From: Mya arenaria
Lineage: Eukaryota; Mollusca; Bivalvia; Myida; Myidae
Assembly: GCF_026914265.1 (NCBI RefSeq)
Contig: NC_069136.1
Coordinates: 56,833,658 to 56,897,657, forward strand
Length of the DNA stretch: 64,000 bases
Direction: 5' to 3'
Below are positions 33,411 to 45,723 of the stretch, piece after piece (the first letter of the stretch is position 1; each line of letters starts with the position of its first letter). Below the pieces are notes generated by a model. That model worked only from the letters and a program-made list of their open reading frames with translations. It had not been told where the DNA came from and made no database searches. The translations under genes were made by a program, and so were the position numbers.

Positions 33411-34690
33411 CGAAAAGCAAAATAATATTGCTTATTATATATATCATATTTACAGACGGTTTACAACTCTGAATTAGCACATATAATGAAATAAATGAAG
33501 TTTGTATACATACCATTTATGTCCTCCTTTTTTGAATCTTGTCTAAACCATCGTTTTAGCAAACTGAGCGAGTGCATCCAATACGATAAAATATGACTTA
33601 ATCGCAAGCCATGTGTCGTAATCTCGCATTCGTATGCTCGTATGATGTACAAACAGTGTGTTACGTGATTTTCGACTTGTATTGTGACTTTTCAACTATC
33701 CCTTGAGCCTGCTACTCATATGCCTACCAACTTTAAATAATATATAATAAATGTATCAAGTATGGGCCTTTACACCAATAAACCTGACACTTGAAACTTT
33801 CTGCTCATTTCTGATCAAATTTAATATTAAAAACGGTATTAAAACAGTAACTAACAATTATACAACATTCATGTATGTGTGTTTAAAATAAGGACTACTT
33901 TCTTTGACTAGTGACCCTGCCATTTGCCTGGAAAAGACGAGTTTGTGATTGGACAACTAGTTTTCGATTAACATGTCAAATTTCACCAGAACGTGACCAA
34001 ACGGTGTTCGCTAGTCTTTTTTATAGCCAAATTGGACGTTTCCATAAAAAACATACATAAAAATAAAAACTAAGAGATGCGCAATACTGTCTTAGTAGTC
34101 CTTTAAATATTTCAAAGAATGAACATTTTACGTATTCTATGGTTTATTCTGTATTCATTGTTTTCTCCTTATCCGACGATGGACTTATAATAACCCCTTC
34201 TATCTTTATAAGTGATCAAACTTCTGATTATTTTATGTGTAAGATCACAAGACATAGATTTATTGTTGATTAAACAAAGTTCACCATAAGCCAGCCATCG
34301 CCTGATCAGAAGTGAATTCATGGTATTTTAAGACCAAAGCCTGACCGTTTAGTGTAAACTCAAACCATATAAGCTTCCCTAAATGGTAGATATTATCCTT
34401 CAACATAGTTATAAGTCGTTAAATGATGTGTTGAAAGTCCAAGAAACGAGAGTGTTGTTATCGTTATCATACATATATTTGATTATACAAGATAACTAAT
34501 GTTAATACATTGTGGTGAGCTATCACAATAGGTCACTAATTAAACCGTTATGAAATACCAACGACCGTCTCATTTCACTCAGTTTTATCCTTATGATCAC
34601 CTTCTTGTAATCATCACCTTGAAAGAAGTAATCTGAAACCCTTATTTATCTCATAACTAAATAAAAAAATAAATCGCCTTTTTGAAGATA
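33411..34690. other. Upstream region of GBP copy A, nothing firmly recognised
   Basis: It would hold the promoter and any 5' non-coding exon of GBP copy A. One possible non-coding exon on the minus strand ends at 33514 with the donor GTATGTATAC, but nothing else supports it. I did not see a convincing interferon-response-like element. Confidence 0.35.
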
Positions 34691-34699
34691 TAACAGTCT

Positions 34700-35415
34700 T
34701 GTTACACAAGTTGAAGCTGTGCGTCAAGTAGATCCCTGTCTCAATGATATTTTGTCCTGGATGCACCACAATATGCTAAAATTGAATGCAAACAAAACAG
34801 AACGAACTTACACTGTTTAGCTCAAAGCGCAGTGCAGATTGTATCCTGGACCTGACTAAAAAGATTCCGAGATAAATCCAACATCTTGCGTAAAAAACTA
34901 GGGTTTTTTCTGGATTCCAAAATTGACATGAAACAACACGTGAATGCTATTTTTTAGATCGATCTTGCCATGTTCAATTACGACAAGTAGACCACATCAG
35001 ACAATATCTGACCAGTAATGCAACGAAAACCTACAGCTCGTATCAATATCGTGACTCTTCGATTCAACCACATCACATCAGTGCTAAACGAACTTCACTG
35101 GCTTCCTGTGCATAACCGGTTTGAATTTAAAATATTGACACTTACCTATTATGCCCTTAATGATCAATCGACTTGCTACATCAAAAATATGTTAAAGATA
35201 CAAAGACCACAGCGTGTTTTTAGATCCCAAAGTGTCACTTTAACTCTTTTGATACCAAGATCCCGTACTTTTACAAATGTTGATCGTTGCTATGCAAATG
35301 CTACTCCAAAGGTGTTGAATGCGCTTTCACTGGGAATACGGAACTCAAACACGTTTTGACTCTTTTAAAACACCTCTGAAAACTCATTTCCTTTTGAAAA
35401 TATAAGATAACTGAT
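34700..35415 (+). pseudogene. 3' part of a non-LTR retrotransposon RT protein
   Basis: Pieces in different frames: 'CLNDILSWMHHNMLKLNANK' (late RT core, near 34735), 'FFLDSKIDMKQHVNAI' (near 34910), then from about 35018 a long frame with 'HITSVLNELHWLPVHNRFEF', 'KILTLTYYALN', 'LLIPRSRTF' and 'FKTPLKTHFLF'. This is the classic post-RT region of CR1-type LINEs (pattern HI-P-L--LHWLPV--RI-FKI). Frameshifts and a missing 5' part show a dead truncated copy. Confidence 0.85.
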
Positions 35416-35846
35416 GATTTCAATTATCTGACATATCCATGCCCAAGCTTGCCCTTGTTTTATTTTCTTATGAAGATTTTACTTGGTTTGTGTGTTTAAA
35501 TATGTTGGATCTTATGTGCAATATGAATATTTTTTTTTTTAAATTTCCTATGATAGTTTTATGTTTAACGTATGTATTACACTTGATGGTGTTTTTAAGC
35601 TATATGCCTGTATGTTTAAAAATGTATAGACGTTTTACTTGTTAAGCACTTTTGAACGCATGTGCCATATGAAAAGAGTGCTATTTGAATGTGGAATAAT
35701 AATAATAATTATAATAATAATAATATTAGTATTATTTGTAAGAGTAATAATAATTGTTATTCAATATTTCTATGAGTTTTACTATTTTAATGAAATCAAC
35801 AAAGGGTTCAAACAAATTTTCATCAGCTAACCCTATACCTTTAAGG
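35416..35846. repeat. AT-rich stretch with an (AAT)n tract
   Basis: About 35695-35755 contains alternating AAT/ATA trinucleotide repeats, likely the tail or insertion scar of the LINE copy ending near 35415. Otherwise no gene is supported. Confidence 0.5.
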
Positions 35847-36215
35847 TGACGATGTTATTGCCAGAATAAACATTTATTCCGAGGACATTTCCGTTGTCGA
35901 AAGCGAGAACTATTGGCAGGAAGCAGTAGTCTTTCGCAAATGAATCGGCAAGGCAGAGTTTGAGCAGGAGCGGATGTGGGTGTGGCGCAAGTGGGACGTC
36001 CGGCACTATGGTAACACCAGGGATGACAACGATTGTCAACGTCACCACGGCAACAACCATGATCAGTCTCAAGGAGGCTCCTTCAATGACGATTGATACG
36101 ACCGTGGTTACAACCGGGACGAAAAGGACGAATTGGACTCAGCCAGGGACGAGTATTAGTTCGATAGTGTTCATTACCTGACCGCATCTAGTTCATATAT
36201 TAACTTACAATTACC

Positions 36216-36850
36216 ATGATCAGTGTTAACACAATACTAGTAACAATTATGATTTTAAACATTGCATGTTGGAACTGTAGAGGCATTATGTCATCTGCTT
36301 TCGCGTTAAACACTATTTTATATACGTATAAGGTGGACATAGCACTTATTAGCGAACACAAATTGCTTCACAGATCTCTAAACTTCTTTGATTCTATTAC
36401 AACTAATAATATTTCATACGTGAATATGGACGATTCACTAGATCCCTTAAGTATGTCACCTTGCGGAAAAGCTGGTAACGCGATTATAAGCACATATGCA
36501 AGTATGTAACAAAACTAGATAATATTAACAGCAGCCGAATTCTCGGAATTGAACTTAAGATAAGTATTCACCTGCCTTTATTTATAATTTGTATTTATAT
36601 GCCTGCTTGTAACGATATTGATCGTACAAAGAAACTTTAAACATTGTAAACGCCCTGTATGCATTCTATTCTAGAATAGGCACCGTTATTCTAGCAGGTG
36701 ATTGGAGCTGGCAAATAGGTGTCATGTCACCTAAATCTGTACTGCTAAAAAGATTTGTGCATCACAATAATCTGAAATCTGCTCAGTGTTTGGATGAATC
36801 AAACGCTGACTTTACGTTTATTCCTAATCGTACTCGACCATGTATTTATT
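36216..36850 (+). pseudogene. LINE endonuclease fragment
   Basis: One frame reads ILNIACWNCRGIMSSAFALN, then YKVDIALISEHKLL and FFDSITTNNISYVNM before stops near 36507. After a frame change, 'ILAGDWSWQIG' (AGD-x-N/S type active-site strand, near 36690) and 'DFTFIPNRTRPCIY' follow. These are the motifs of the AP-endonuclease-like domain that nicks target DNA in LINEs. Clearly inactive. Confidence 0.8.
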
Positions 36851-38200
36851 GAGAAGTCAACGATCAACGACGTGTGCTTATACAAAACTCTATCGCATAC
36901 AGTAAAACTGCGGTTTTTCGAACAGGCGGTTGTTCGAGATCCGGCAGTCCCTCGAGGTCGGAGCTTGGTCCCAAACATTGTCCTTCTAATTTCATTTAGA
37001 ATATACTGACGCTGCAGTCGAAACCAAAATAAGTCGAGGAGTCGAGCACTATAACCGGTCCCAAATACACAAATCATGCACAAAACCTTATTGCTCCCTC
37101 GAGTTCATAATTTCACACTTTATCTCGAACGCGTGTTCCAAAATAAGCAAACAATTGCTAGGTATTTTTGCAAGTTGTAAAAATTGCAATGACAGTTAAA
37201 AGGAAATTTTATACGGTGTGAACAACCGTTTATAACTGTTTACGCATGACCGATGATAGTTGATCAGGGCATTTGAGAAGATACTTATGAGTTTAAACAA
37301 TTCGCGAGACAGACAAGATGCGCCAATCATCAACCTTGATTTTGCGAAACATAAATCTGATTAATGCCATAATATGCACTGTCATATCACAATTTTGCTT
37401 GTTTAGAAGAAGTGCTTTTTGTAAAAATAAACATAACTTTTTATTCATTCATAATTGTTTTTTGTTTTTTTTGTATACGACAGCCTTTGAACATATAAGC
37501 GATTTCCACAACGCAACACAGTCGATTTAATTTAAAAAACACTGAAAGATATTTCATAACAGACTGGAAAATTGAATCATCGGTTCCATGAAGGTTTCAG
37601 TCCGGACCCCGGCGTCCTCGAGCGATCGCAGTGTTACTGTAATCAAATCTTAACGTCAGACCATCTGGTTATATGAATTTCTTTTGAAATGCAAGCGTCA
37701 ATAAATAAATCAGATAAGATCAGTAAAAGACAGTGTATATCATGAGCGAAGAGCACAGACGCTCCTTTGGTAAATTACAAATAATTTATAGCCCATACCC
37801 TTATTGACATACTCTGTAACAGTACCGTAACGTGCGATCCGGGCGAGTTAAACGAGAGACTCGTCAGTGCGCCACATTCAGCCTCGGCACACCTTCCCGT
37901 AGACACCTTTAACGAGCACGTGAAACCATATTCGTCTGCGGAGGTAAAGCATTTCTATGCGCATGCCCGGTGTGCAAAGAAAGAATGGTATGATCAAACT
38001 GAACCCCGCGACATCAATTTGCAGAATTCCGGGGCACACAGCTACAACATCGTGATATGTACGATAGGAAAGTGTTTGATGACCTTAATAAAGCTGCTGA
38101 ATTGGATCATAGAACATGTGGGAATTATTGCGAGCAAGAAGTGGCAAAAACCTCGAAAAGGGTAATTGTATTTCCGTTGTAAATCTTACAAACACGAAGA
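36851..38200 (+). other. Degraded LINE linker and unrelated insert
   Basis: Scattered matches only: 'TSDHLVI' near 37655 (end of endonuclease domain) and 'KPYSSAEVKHFYAHARCAKK' near 37925 (linker before RT). The stretch at 36880-37560 does not resemble LINE coding sequence and may be inserted; I cannot identify it. Confidence 0.4.
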
Positions 38201-39240
38201 GGTCGTCGAGGGATTCAATCACCATTTCTAGAAAGTATTTCGTACGATACCATCGGCTAATAAACTAGATACAAGGCAACAATACGAATTAAATCACTAT
38301 TTGCAAGAAGATAAGTATGCCACGAACATTATTACTAAAATAATTACATTCACAGAGATGAATAATGTCATAAAAGGCCTTGCACGAAGAAAAAGCCCAG
38401 GTTTAGACAACGTATTAAATGAACACGTAATTAACGCAGGCGCTGAGTTCACTTCGGGATTGACCTTAATCTTCAATAGCATTATCGCGAAAGAGCGCGT
38501 CCCGTTATCGTGGCAACGAGTGTTGTCATTCCCGTCTACAAGGGAAAGGGTAAGGATAAATCAGATTCCGCTAGTTATCGGCCAATTTCTTTGAAACCCT
38601 GTTTCTCTAAAATATTTGAAAGTGATATCCTCAATTGGCTAAACACATTCACAAAACTAATAAACATTTACTTCCCTTGCCAACTACAACACGGATTCCA
38701 GAAAAACTTAAGTTGCATAACAACGTCCTTTAACTTTCAAGAGAAGGTTCTGTACAATATCAAACTTTCGGTACCTAACAATCTTTGATAAACATACAAA
38801 GGTTTTTATATATAGTGCTGTTTGTGGAGTTTTGTGCTGTTCTTTCATGTTAATTGTTTTTGATTTTATGTTCTATGTCTTTGGCGTTTACCCAGTGCCA
38901 TTAAACCGGGTTTATGTTTAAACTTTTTGCTACTGAGCTTGTTTCTGTAGCTTTTCGCATAAATATTGGCAGCAACGTCTACGTGGCGTGTCTGGACCAG
39001 CGCGCCGCCTTTGATACCGTGCGGCAGGGGTAAGCCCCTTCGCCTGCTTCGATCGTCAAATAACAACCTGCGTTGCGTCCTCAGATATAGCGGCAAGAAA
39101 TCTAACGCTTTCGAAATCGTGCGCGGAGTCCGTCAGGGTGGGGTCATGTCAACGTTTTTGTATCTAGTCTACGTCGACGAGCAACTCTATACTCTAGAAA
39201 AAAGCAAATATGGTGCATGTAAATGTGATGTCTTTTAAAT
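38200..39240 (+). pseudogene. LINE reverse transcriptase, interrupted
   Basis: Frame 1: 'ITFTEMNNVIKGLARRKSPG' and 'LDNVLNEHVINAGAEF' (RT block 0-1). Frame 2 after about 38515: 'VVIPVYKGKGKDKSDSASYR' and 'PISLKPCFSKIFE' (block 2). Then a repeat insertion at 38795-38970, and beyond it 'FEIVRGVRQGGVMSTFLY' (block 4) near 39110-39160. The catalytic YADD box was not found in readable form. Confidence 0.85.
38795..38970 (+). repeat. Dispersed repeat inserted into the LINE RT
   Basis: It matches the minus strand of 29640-29860, with 'tatgtctttggcgtttaccc', 'aaaccgggtttatgttta' and 'ttgctactgagcttgtttc'. It sits exactly between two RT motif blocks, replacing the segment that should carry the first catalytic Asp. 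Confidence 0.78.
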
Positions 39241-39960
39241 GTAACAACCCTACATTCAGAGAAGACATTTCCCCCAAGCAGTCTGCAGAGTCAAGGTGAC
39301 GTCGTATATAGATACTGTCGTCGATAGAATATTGAAGTTAACGTAACAAAATCGTCAACCATATCATTTTCCAAACCCTCCAGATAAGTGTAGTCTATGG
39401 CGACGCTCTTATTTCAAATGCACCTTCTGTAAATCATCTCGGGATACTTTAACAGTCGAATTTAAAAATAGGCGAACGAATAAGCGGTCAAATTCACAAT
39501 AATCAATGTGAAAATCGATGTGTATGTCAAAATTGTCAATAAAGACGTTATATTATACCAACTATAGCATTGTGTCAAATGCCTGTCGAAATTGAAACAA
39601 AACAAAAAACATCGTCTTTAAAATTGCAAATCATTAAGCGTCGTTAATGTTAAGCTGAAAGAAGCAATGCAACCGAATTAAAGATGCGCTCATACTCCAA
39701 AAAAGTGTGTATCACAATAAGTACAGTTGTTTTAATCTACCGAAAAAGATGAAATATAAATATAGAAAAGCAATGGTTCTGGTAAATCCCCATGATCGGG
39801 TGATTCCCGGAGCAATGATTGCCAAACGACTACCCATTAGTGGGGCAGTACTCAGATATCTCAGCGCCTAGTCCATTTCTTAAACACACTAGCGTTATAA
39901 CTTCATTGGAATCCCTTGATTTAATGTGTTCCGTATATTTGGCAGACATTTTTAATTAAA

Positions 39961-40440
39961 TCCCATATAATCATATATTTTAGCACCGTTTCTACGCTTA
40001 TAACAGAGAATTCCAAAACACGATGTCAAGTTTGTTAGTTTCATCTTTTGATTGGAATTCAAGTTTTTATGCCGAGATCAATATTTATGCCAACAACTTA
40101 ATTGATCAACTTATGGCTTTCAGTTAAATATGAATACCTTAAAAAATTGTAAGGATGAATACAAAAAACCATCCGTGGTTTCGTAATGAATAAGCAAATT
40201 ACTACGTCAGAGAAAAAGTGTATACAGAAGATAAACAATGACCACCAGTGGCTAAAAACAATCAGATTCTCATTGATGTCACTCTTGGCATCAACACTTT
40301 TGAAAAGTACTCTCTCTTCATCACACATTTGGAAAACTGTGAGGAATAGTGCTAGTAATACGACAACATCTAAAGACCTCCCACCTCTCATCCCTTATGT
40401 CACTTTTATGTATGAAATACTGATAAGTCAAACATTTTAA
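39961..40440. other. Nothing firmly recognised
   Basis: The plus-strand frame at 40186-40440 (Ser/Thr-rich) may be the linker just upstream of the RT fragment that begins near 40500, but has no diagnostic motif. Confidence 0.35.
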
Positions 40441-40499
40441 ATTACTTATTCCAATCTCAGACAATCACGACAGTACCGAATAGACATCTACGAATTCTA

Positions 40500-40985
40500 T
40501 TGGTTCCACTTCTTAAACATCATTAAAAACCGGTAAAGCAGCCGAGCTCGATTGTGTGAATGGCTATTGGTTATGGGAAATGGCACCGACAATATTACAG
40601 CCTCTTTGAGATTTCTTTAATTACTCATTAATTTTTTGATCACGATTAAAAGTTAATCATGTCTGTGCAGTTAATAAGAAGTCAGATGCCTAAAATGTCG
40701 GTAATTATTGTTCAATATCCTTATTGAATGTTCTAAGTAAGATTTGAGAATGAATTTTGTATAAATATATTTTTCAACATACTACACCATAATGAGTTCA
40801 ACTCCCTTCAAATCAGGCTTTATTCCAATGGAATCCACGTTCAATCAGCTTGTATCAATCTATTACTCGATCTGTCTTGTTTTTGATGATGGGGGATTGT
40901 TTCTGTGGTTCACTGCTCTCCTCTGCGGAATACATATACAAGACGATTATGACTTAGTGTAGCATGCATCTCCAATAATTTGAAA
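40500..40985 (+). pseudogene. RT fragment of another non-LTR element
   Basis: Translation with frame changes shows 'VNGYWLWEMAPTILQPL', 'AVNKKSDA', 'NVGNY', 'SLLNVLSKI', 'LQSGFIPMESTFNQLVSIYY' and 'SICLVFDDGG'. These follow the RT order of Jockey/CR1-like LINEs (K--GPDG-----, Y-PISLL----KI-E, QSGF-PG-ST--QL). Only the first half of the RT core is present. Confidence 0.65.
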
Positions 40986-41399
40986 TCGGGGGCCTGACCG
41001 CGTTCGGGTCTTTTGGACAGGTTTGGGAATTTGAGTACCAGCTTCAGTTTCTTTTGGCTCCGGCACGGAGATAAAAAGGTGCAGAAAACGTCAATGGTTT
41101 TTTATAATACATTTTTTTTGTTTAAACAGTTTACATGTGTATGCAAAAAAACAATCGATCCATATTGCAACCAAAATTAACTTTTTGGAGTAATATAGAA
41201 TCGCCTTATTTACTCTTTAATATTACAACTTTCGTTATAAATTCGTTTGTGAAGTATTAAAAATCGCTTGATTCGGAAGCCGACGGAAACGAGGCTCAGG
41301 TGTTATGGCCGCTCAAAATTTGGTTTGTAAACAATCATTTTATTTGTAAAATATAGACACTTAAAAGGAACGTACGATTACAACAATATATTTGACCAA
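40986..41399. other. Nothing recognised
   Basis: AT-rich stretch between two LINE fragments. No supported feature. Confidence 0.4.
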
Positions 41400-43030
41400 A
41401 ATGCTGATTATCAACCCTATGGCTTCAACTTTCCCTGGTACCCTGCCCCTACAACACCGCCACCGGGTCACCTCTTGATGATGCCATACAGTATGCCATC
41501 AGCAGCAGACCAAAATACCCAAATGCGTATTGATCTTGTCAGCAAAATGAACGATAGACTCTCAGTGATTGAAAACAGCTGTTCTAAACTGTCAAACATG
41601 AAAACAAATGTATCAAAAATGATCAAAAACCTGAAATTGAAACCTTGCAATGAGAAAATCAAAATCTGTCGACAAATCTGAATGACCTATCAATCTCAGC
41701 AGGAACTATGCAAAACCATTTAACTGACCTTCGGTGTAAATCCCTCCAAAACAACCTTGTATTCACAGGCATCGCAAAAGATCCCGAAAATAATCCAGAT
41801 GAAGCTCCAGGCAAGCAAAACTGTGAAACTACACTAAGAAATTTTATCACAAACAAACTACAAAATGAGACAGAGGTAAATGTAAACAAGTTAGATTTAT
41901 CAAACATAACTTTAGAAAAGGTACATCGAATTGGAGGCCCGAAATATCCTAAACGCCCGATACTGGCAACTTTTCAAAGTTCCAACGATAGTGATCTCAT
42001 TCGAGAAGCAGGTGTCAAATATAATATGAAAAGAATGCAATCAGTATGTGAATAAACATTTTCCATATGATGTCGATCAGAAGAGGAGGAAACTCTTTCC
42101 CGTGATGCGAATACTTAAACGAAAAGGTGACAAAAATTAAATTGTAGCAGACCGCCTCTATGTTGATGACCAATTGTATGATGTTAATAAAAACAATTTG
42201 CATCTGTACGAGAATCTCCCACAACAAAGCGACGTTTTTGCCAGACCTGCCGCACAATATGACCGCGGGCGATCTCGACAAAAAACCTCGTACGAAAGAT
42301 CTACGGGTCCTTTGAACTTTGAAATTCCGAACAGATAAGAACCTTTTCGTGAACGTAGTCATAGCCAGCAAAACAAACATAAAACATCTTCCCTTGAGGA
42401 GACAGGAGTTAAACGCGTCTGTGACAATGTAACGATGTAACGACCGTGACCTCGCCCGAACCTCAAACGAGAAGTGTGAATAGCAGCGAAACGTACGAGG
42501 AGATTAACAGTAACATTCATTAGGACAGGCCGGGAGAATATCCCGTTAGTGATCAAGGTCAAATCAATGACAATAAAACATGTTTTCATAAGCTTAGATT
42601 TTTTTCTTTGAATGTATGCGGACTAAAATCTAAACTTATAAACCCAGAATTTATAGAATATATAAGTGATTTTGATATAATTGGTTTACAGGAAACTAAA
42701 ACTGATTCTTGAGATACTGTTGATATAAATGGTTTTCGATTTTGTTTAAACATAGAAAAGAGTTTATGAAAAGAAAGTCTGGGGGTTTAGCATTATTAGT
42801 TAAAAAAAAATCTCGAAATATGTTAATCTAGTTGAAACGGATTCTAATTAAACGCTTTGGTTTTCATTTTCAAACTTGATTCCCCAAACAAAAGATACTG
42901 TTTTTGGCGTTGTGTACATACCACCTGAAATTTAACTTTTGCATCAGATGATCCTTTTTTGGAAATCAATAACGACATAAAACTGTTATCGACAAAGTTT
43001 AATAACGTATATATGTTTGGAGATTATATA
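41400..43030 (+). mobile_element. 5' part of a LINE: ORF1 and start of endonuclease
   Basis: Retains the 5' region and lacks everything after the endonuclease start, the opposite of usual LINE truncation. ORF1-like pieces at 41400-42340 are followed by an endonuclease beginning near 42595 ('FFSLNVCGLKSKLINPEF', 'YISDFDIIGLQETKTD', then 'VVYIPP'-like remains near 42910). It ends in a TA-rich tract at 43020-43045, where the unidentified duplicated unit starts. Confidence 0.78.
41475..42340 (+). pseudogene. LINE ORF1 protein (RNA-binding), broken
   Basis: First piece: 'RIDLVSKMNDRLSVIENSCS' and 'KLSNMKTNVSKMIKNLKL' (coiled coil). After a frame change, from 41708: 'LTDLRCKSLQNNLVFTGIAK', 'CETTLRNFITNKLQ', 'ITLEKVHRIGGPKYPKRPIL'. 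This is the RRM-like core of LINE ORF1 proteins (L-D---RS--NNL-F-GI, -VHRIG---- -RPI-A-F). A further frame change near 42050 leads to 'YDVDQKRRKLFPVMRILKRK' and 'VADRLYVDDQLY', the C-terminal RNA-binding domain. ORF1 protein would coat the element RNA. Confidence 0.85.
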
Positions 43031-43073
43031 TTATATATATATACTACCATTTCGTGAGCGTTAGAACTTCAAT

Positions 43074-43262
43074 TTTGAAATACCTGAATTTGACGTTACA
43101 AGAAACTTTAAAGGCATAGGAAAATAATTGAAATAATTTCTGCATTTGCGCCTGTTCAGGTAAATTGCCTGTCACTACCTTTTTAAATATGTTTGATATG
43201 CATTATAACACTTTAAAGTCACAGAAGGCTTCATCATAAATGCATGTTTCGTATTTTATGAA
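43074..43262 (+). repeat. Unidentified dispersed unit, right copy, first piece
   Basis: Matches 4887-5080: 'gaaataccTgaatttga', 'aggcataggaaaataattga', 'tgcatttgcgcctgttca', 'tgtttgatatgcattataa', 'catcataaatgcatgtttc'. The match stops where the LINE element begins and resumes at about 54938. Confidence 0.82.
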
Positions 43263-43291
43263 CACTCGATTAGCACAACCGATTTATAACA

Positions 43292-44525
43292 TTGTTCAGA
43301 GAACTTCCACAAGGGATGTTTGTATCACAAGTTGTCAGGGACTTTGCTTCAAGTGAATCAGACTTAGAAGCAACACGACAACAGTTATTTGATGGTGTGA
43401 AACCTTGCGATGATTTTCCGTTTCAGGAAACTTCTGAACTTAAACGTAAAATCCCCTCTCGTAGGGGTGAGCGGGTAGCAGTTAAGCTAGTTAATGATAT
43501 ACATGTTCTCATTTTGGTGTTAGAGGAGGAAGAGTATTTAGTGCTTAAAGACATGATTAGCAATGCTAGAAAAAGTAGATCTACCCTTGTACTCCAGCCG
43601 CAAAAACACATCAACATTCCCAATGCAGTTGTGAGTTTAATGTCACTTAAATGAAGTTTCTCAGAGACACTGTATTGTCATTACAAACTGATGTTTTAAA
43701 TGTAAAGCAGACTCTTGCCGCGTCGGAAATGATTCGTAAGGAGCAAACTAATTGTGTTATGAAATCTGTCAATGATATGAAAACGGACTTGTTTAATTAT
43801 AGCAGATTGTACTACATGCTAGTGTACATGATGTTAAGAAACATGTCCCTGAATTCGAACGGAAATAAACTCCTCTGAAAGAATAAGCGCAAATTCGAGC
43901 GATGCACGTCATCAGTATTGAGAACTATATCGGAAAAGGTGTACTGGTTGTGGACAAACTGAATGAAAAATGATATTCAACACCCAATGAGCAGCAACAC
44001 GACCCTGAGGTGCCGTCCTCACTAGGGTCTAAGCAGCTACAGGTCAGTTTTGGACCAAAACGGTACAGCTAGGTAGTCGCGCCCGTAGCGGAAGTTACGG
44101 AAAATGAAACTTGCACGATCATTGACCGAATTACCTCGAAAGAACAGCACCAGGGGACTGGTCGCGAATACCCGGATGTACAGTCGGGCAGTGCCACACA
44201 CTTCACCGAAAGCATAAGTGTTACTAATGTCATTGATAATTCAACAATTGACATAAAAATATATCTGTATTAATAACTGGACGGGCCGGGGACACTCAAG
44301 GTGATAACGACGGTTTTAGAGAAATAATACGCCGATATACAAAGCGTTTCGTTATTGGTGGATTCAAAAAGGGCGTTTCAATTGATGAAGTGTCAAGATA
44401 TGTTCAAACCAATATAAACATTTCCCCATGCAAGAATCCAAGAAGAAATGTGATCATCCGGTTAAACGTTCAAGGTGACGCAAATGCCGACCTAGTATTA
44501 GATATTAACTTTTTGCCTGTTTTTT
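43292..44525 (+). pseudogene. ORF1-like region of the outer LINE
   Basis: A first frame (43292-43654) is charged with no domain that I recognise for certain. The next (43651-43878) reads 'LRDTVLSLQTDVLNVKQTLA', a coiled-coil-like stretch. A later piece at 44300-44525 reads 'IIRRYTKRFVIGGFKKGVSI' and 'DEVSRYVQTNINISPCK', resembling the nucleic-acid-binding ORF1 domain of such LINEs. Assignment rests mainly on position before the endonuclease. Confidence 0.5.
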
Positions 44526-44799
44526 AACACGTAAACCATGGCTTTAAGGCTCGGACCTCAGGCATCGACGTCAACCACCAACTTTGCGGAACGATACGAA
44601 ACGCCAGAGGTATCTGTCCTCGGGGTGCCATCACCAGGGGGCGTCCGGAAGTGGAGCGGTGACAGTCGGGTGAATGCAGAAGATGCGTGGTGTGGTCCTC
44701 ACAGTTCGTTTCAGTCACACAGACACCAATATTATATGTTTTAAAATCAGAACAAAGTATGTAGTCAGAAGTAAAATGGTACGACATACAAAAAAATAT

Positions 44800-45723
44800 G
44801 TTTGTTTTGGCCCTGTTATTAATAATTCAACTAGCATATATTAGTATCTTGAACGCGATACACTTGAATATTGTAACATGGAAAGTAACTGGTTTATTCT
44901 CTAGCTCATCTTATTTATCCGACGCCTTACTGCAAGAAGTTGCTGATATTTGTGGCATTTCAGAACATTGTCTTTTCCTCACAATGTGCATTTTATGGAT
45001 TCTGTTTTTACCAGTTATGATAACATCATTAAATGTGACAAAAGGGTGGGGTTGCAATAATATGGCATGAACGGTTAGACAATTCATTGTTTCGCTTGAA
45101 TTTGACGACGATATGACCACAGGGACGCAGTTGCAAATAACACTTACAGAGGACATGTTTTTGTACAGATTTACCTACCTTGCTCAAATTAATCATATGC
45201 CCACTATCATGAGTTCATAGACAAATTATACGATATATGGAATGTATACTCCCAGTGGGTGTGGTGTCCTTCTTAGGCGATTTCAATGCAAATTATGATA
45301 TTGAGGGCTTAAATCTTAGAGACAATGTACAGTTATGTAATGATTACAAATGTACTTCCTTTGAACACGTAACCGCTTTGTACAGGTGCTATGTTTTCGT
45401 ACGTTTTATATGATGATAAGTATCAAACCCTGATTGACTTTATATGCATGCCTATTGAGGTTATTGATATGTGCACTTATTGCAGTGGCGTATTCATAAA
45501 TGAAGACTTAACACAATTAAATCTTCAAGTCTTAATGTGTGTTAAGAAGAAACTGCCAAATATAGTACAGGACGCATGGGCCATCGGGGGAAAGATTCTC
45601 TTCCGGAATGATACTGGGCGAATTCAGGTCGTGAGATATGACAACTATGCGTATTGGCTCGACATGCCGTGGCCAGTCGTCGCACGAACAAGCCGCACCG
45701 GAAGTACAGACAGCACTCACTAA
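44800..45723 (+). pseudogene. Endonuclease domain of the outer LINE, broken
   Basis: 'HLNIVTWKVTGLFSSSSYLS' and 'DICGISEHCLF' mark the start (compare 36250-36360). 'LGDFNANYD' near 45275 is the active-site strand (GDFN). 'DDKYQTLIDFICMP' near 45415 corresponds to the S/T-x-IDY/F step before the SDH motif. Several frame changes separate these parts. Confidence 0.78.

Larger units (their letters stand above)
35847..39960 (+). mobile_element. Degraded non-LTR retrotransposon (ORF1 end, endonuclease, RT)
   Basis: In order on the plus strand: a hydrophilic ORF1-like end (35847-36170), an apurinic-type endonuclease (36240-36840), linker fragments (37650-38160), an RT core (38200-39240) and a decayed post-RT tail (to about 39960). 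The same family as the element at 43.3-54.9 kb, judged by the shared endonuclease opening (N-x-W-N, S-SEH-L). It is broken by many stops and frameshifts and by a repeat inserted at 38795-38970. Confidence 0.75.

Noticed and set aside
35960..36181. Thr/Ser/Gly-rich 73-residue plus-strand frame
   Set aside because: It is a shifted reading of the ORF1 end of the LINE at 35.8-39.9 kb; the neighbouring frame gives a more natural hydrophilic protein with two stops.
36799..37083. Overlapping frames on both strands near 36.9 kb
   Set aside because: They cross the decayed LINE endonuclease and an unidentified insert; neither frame has protein-family motifs.
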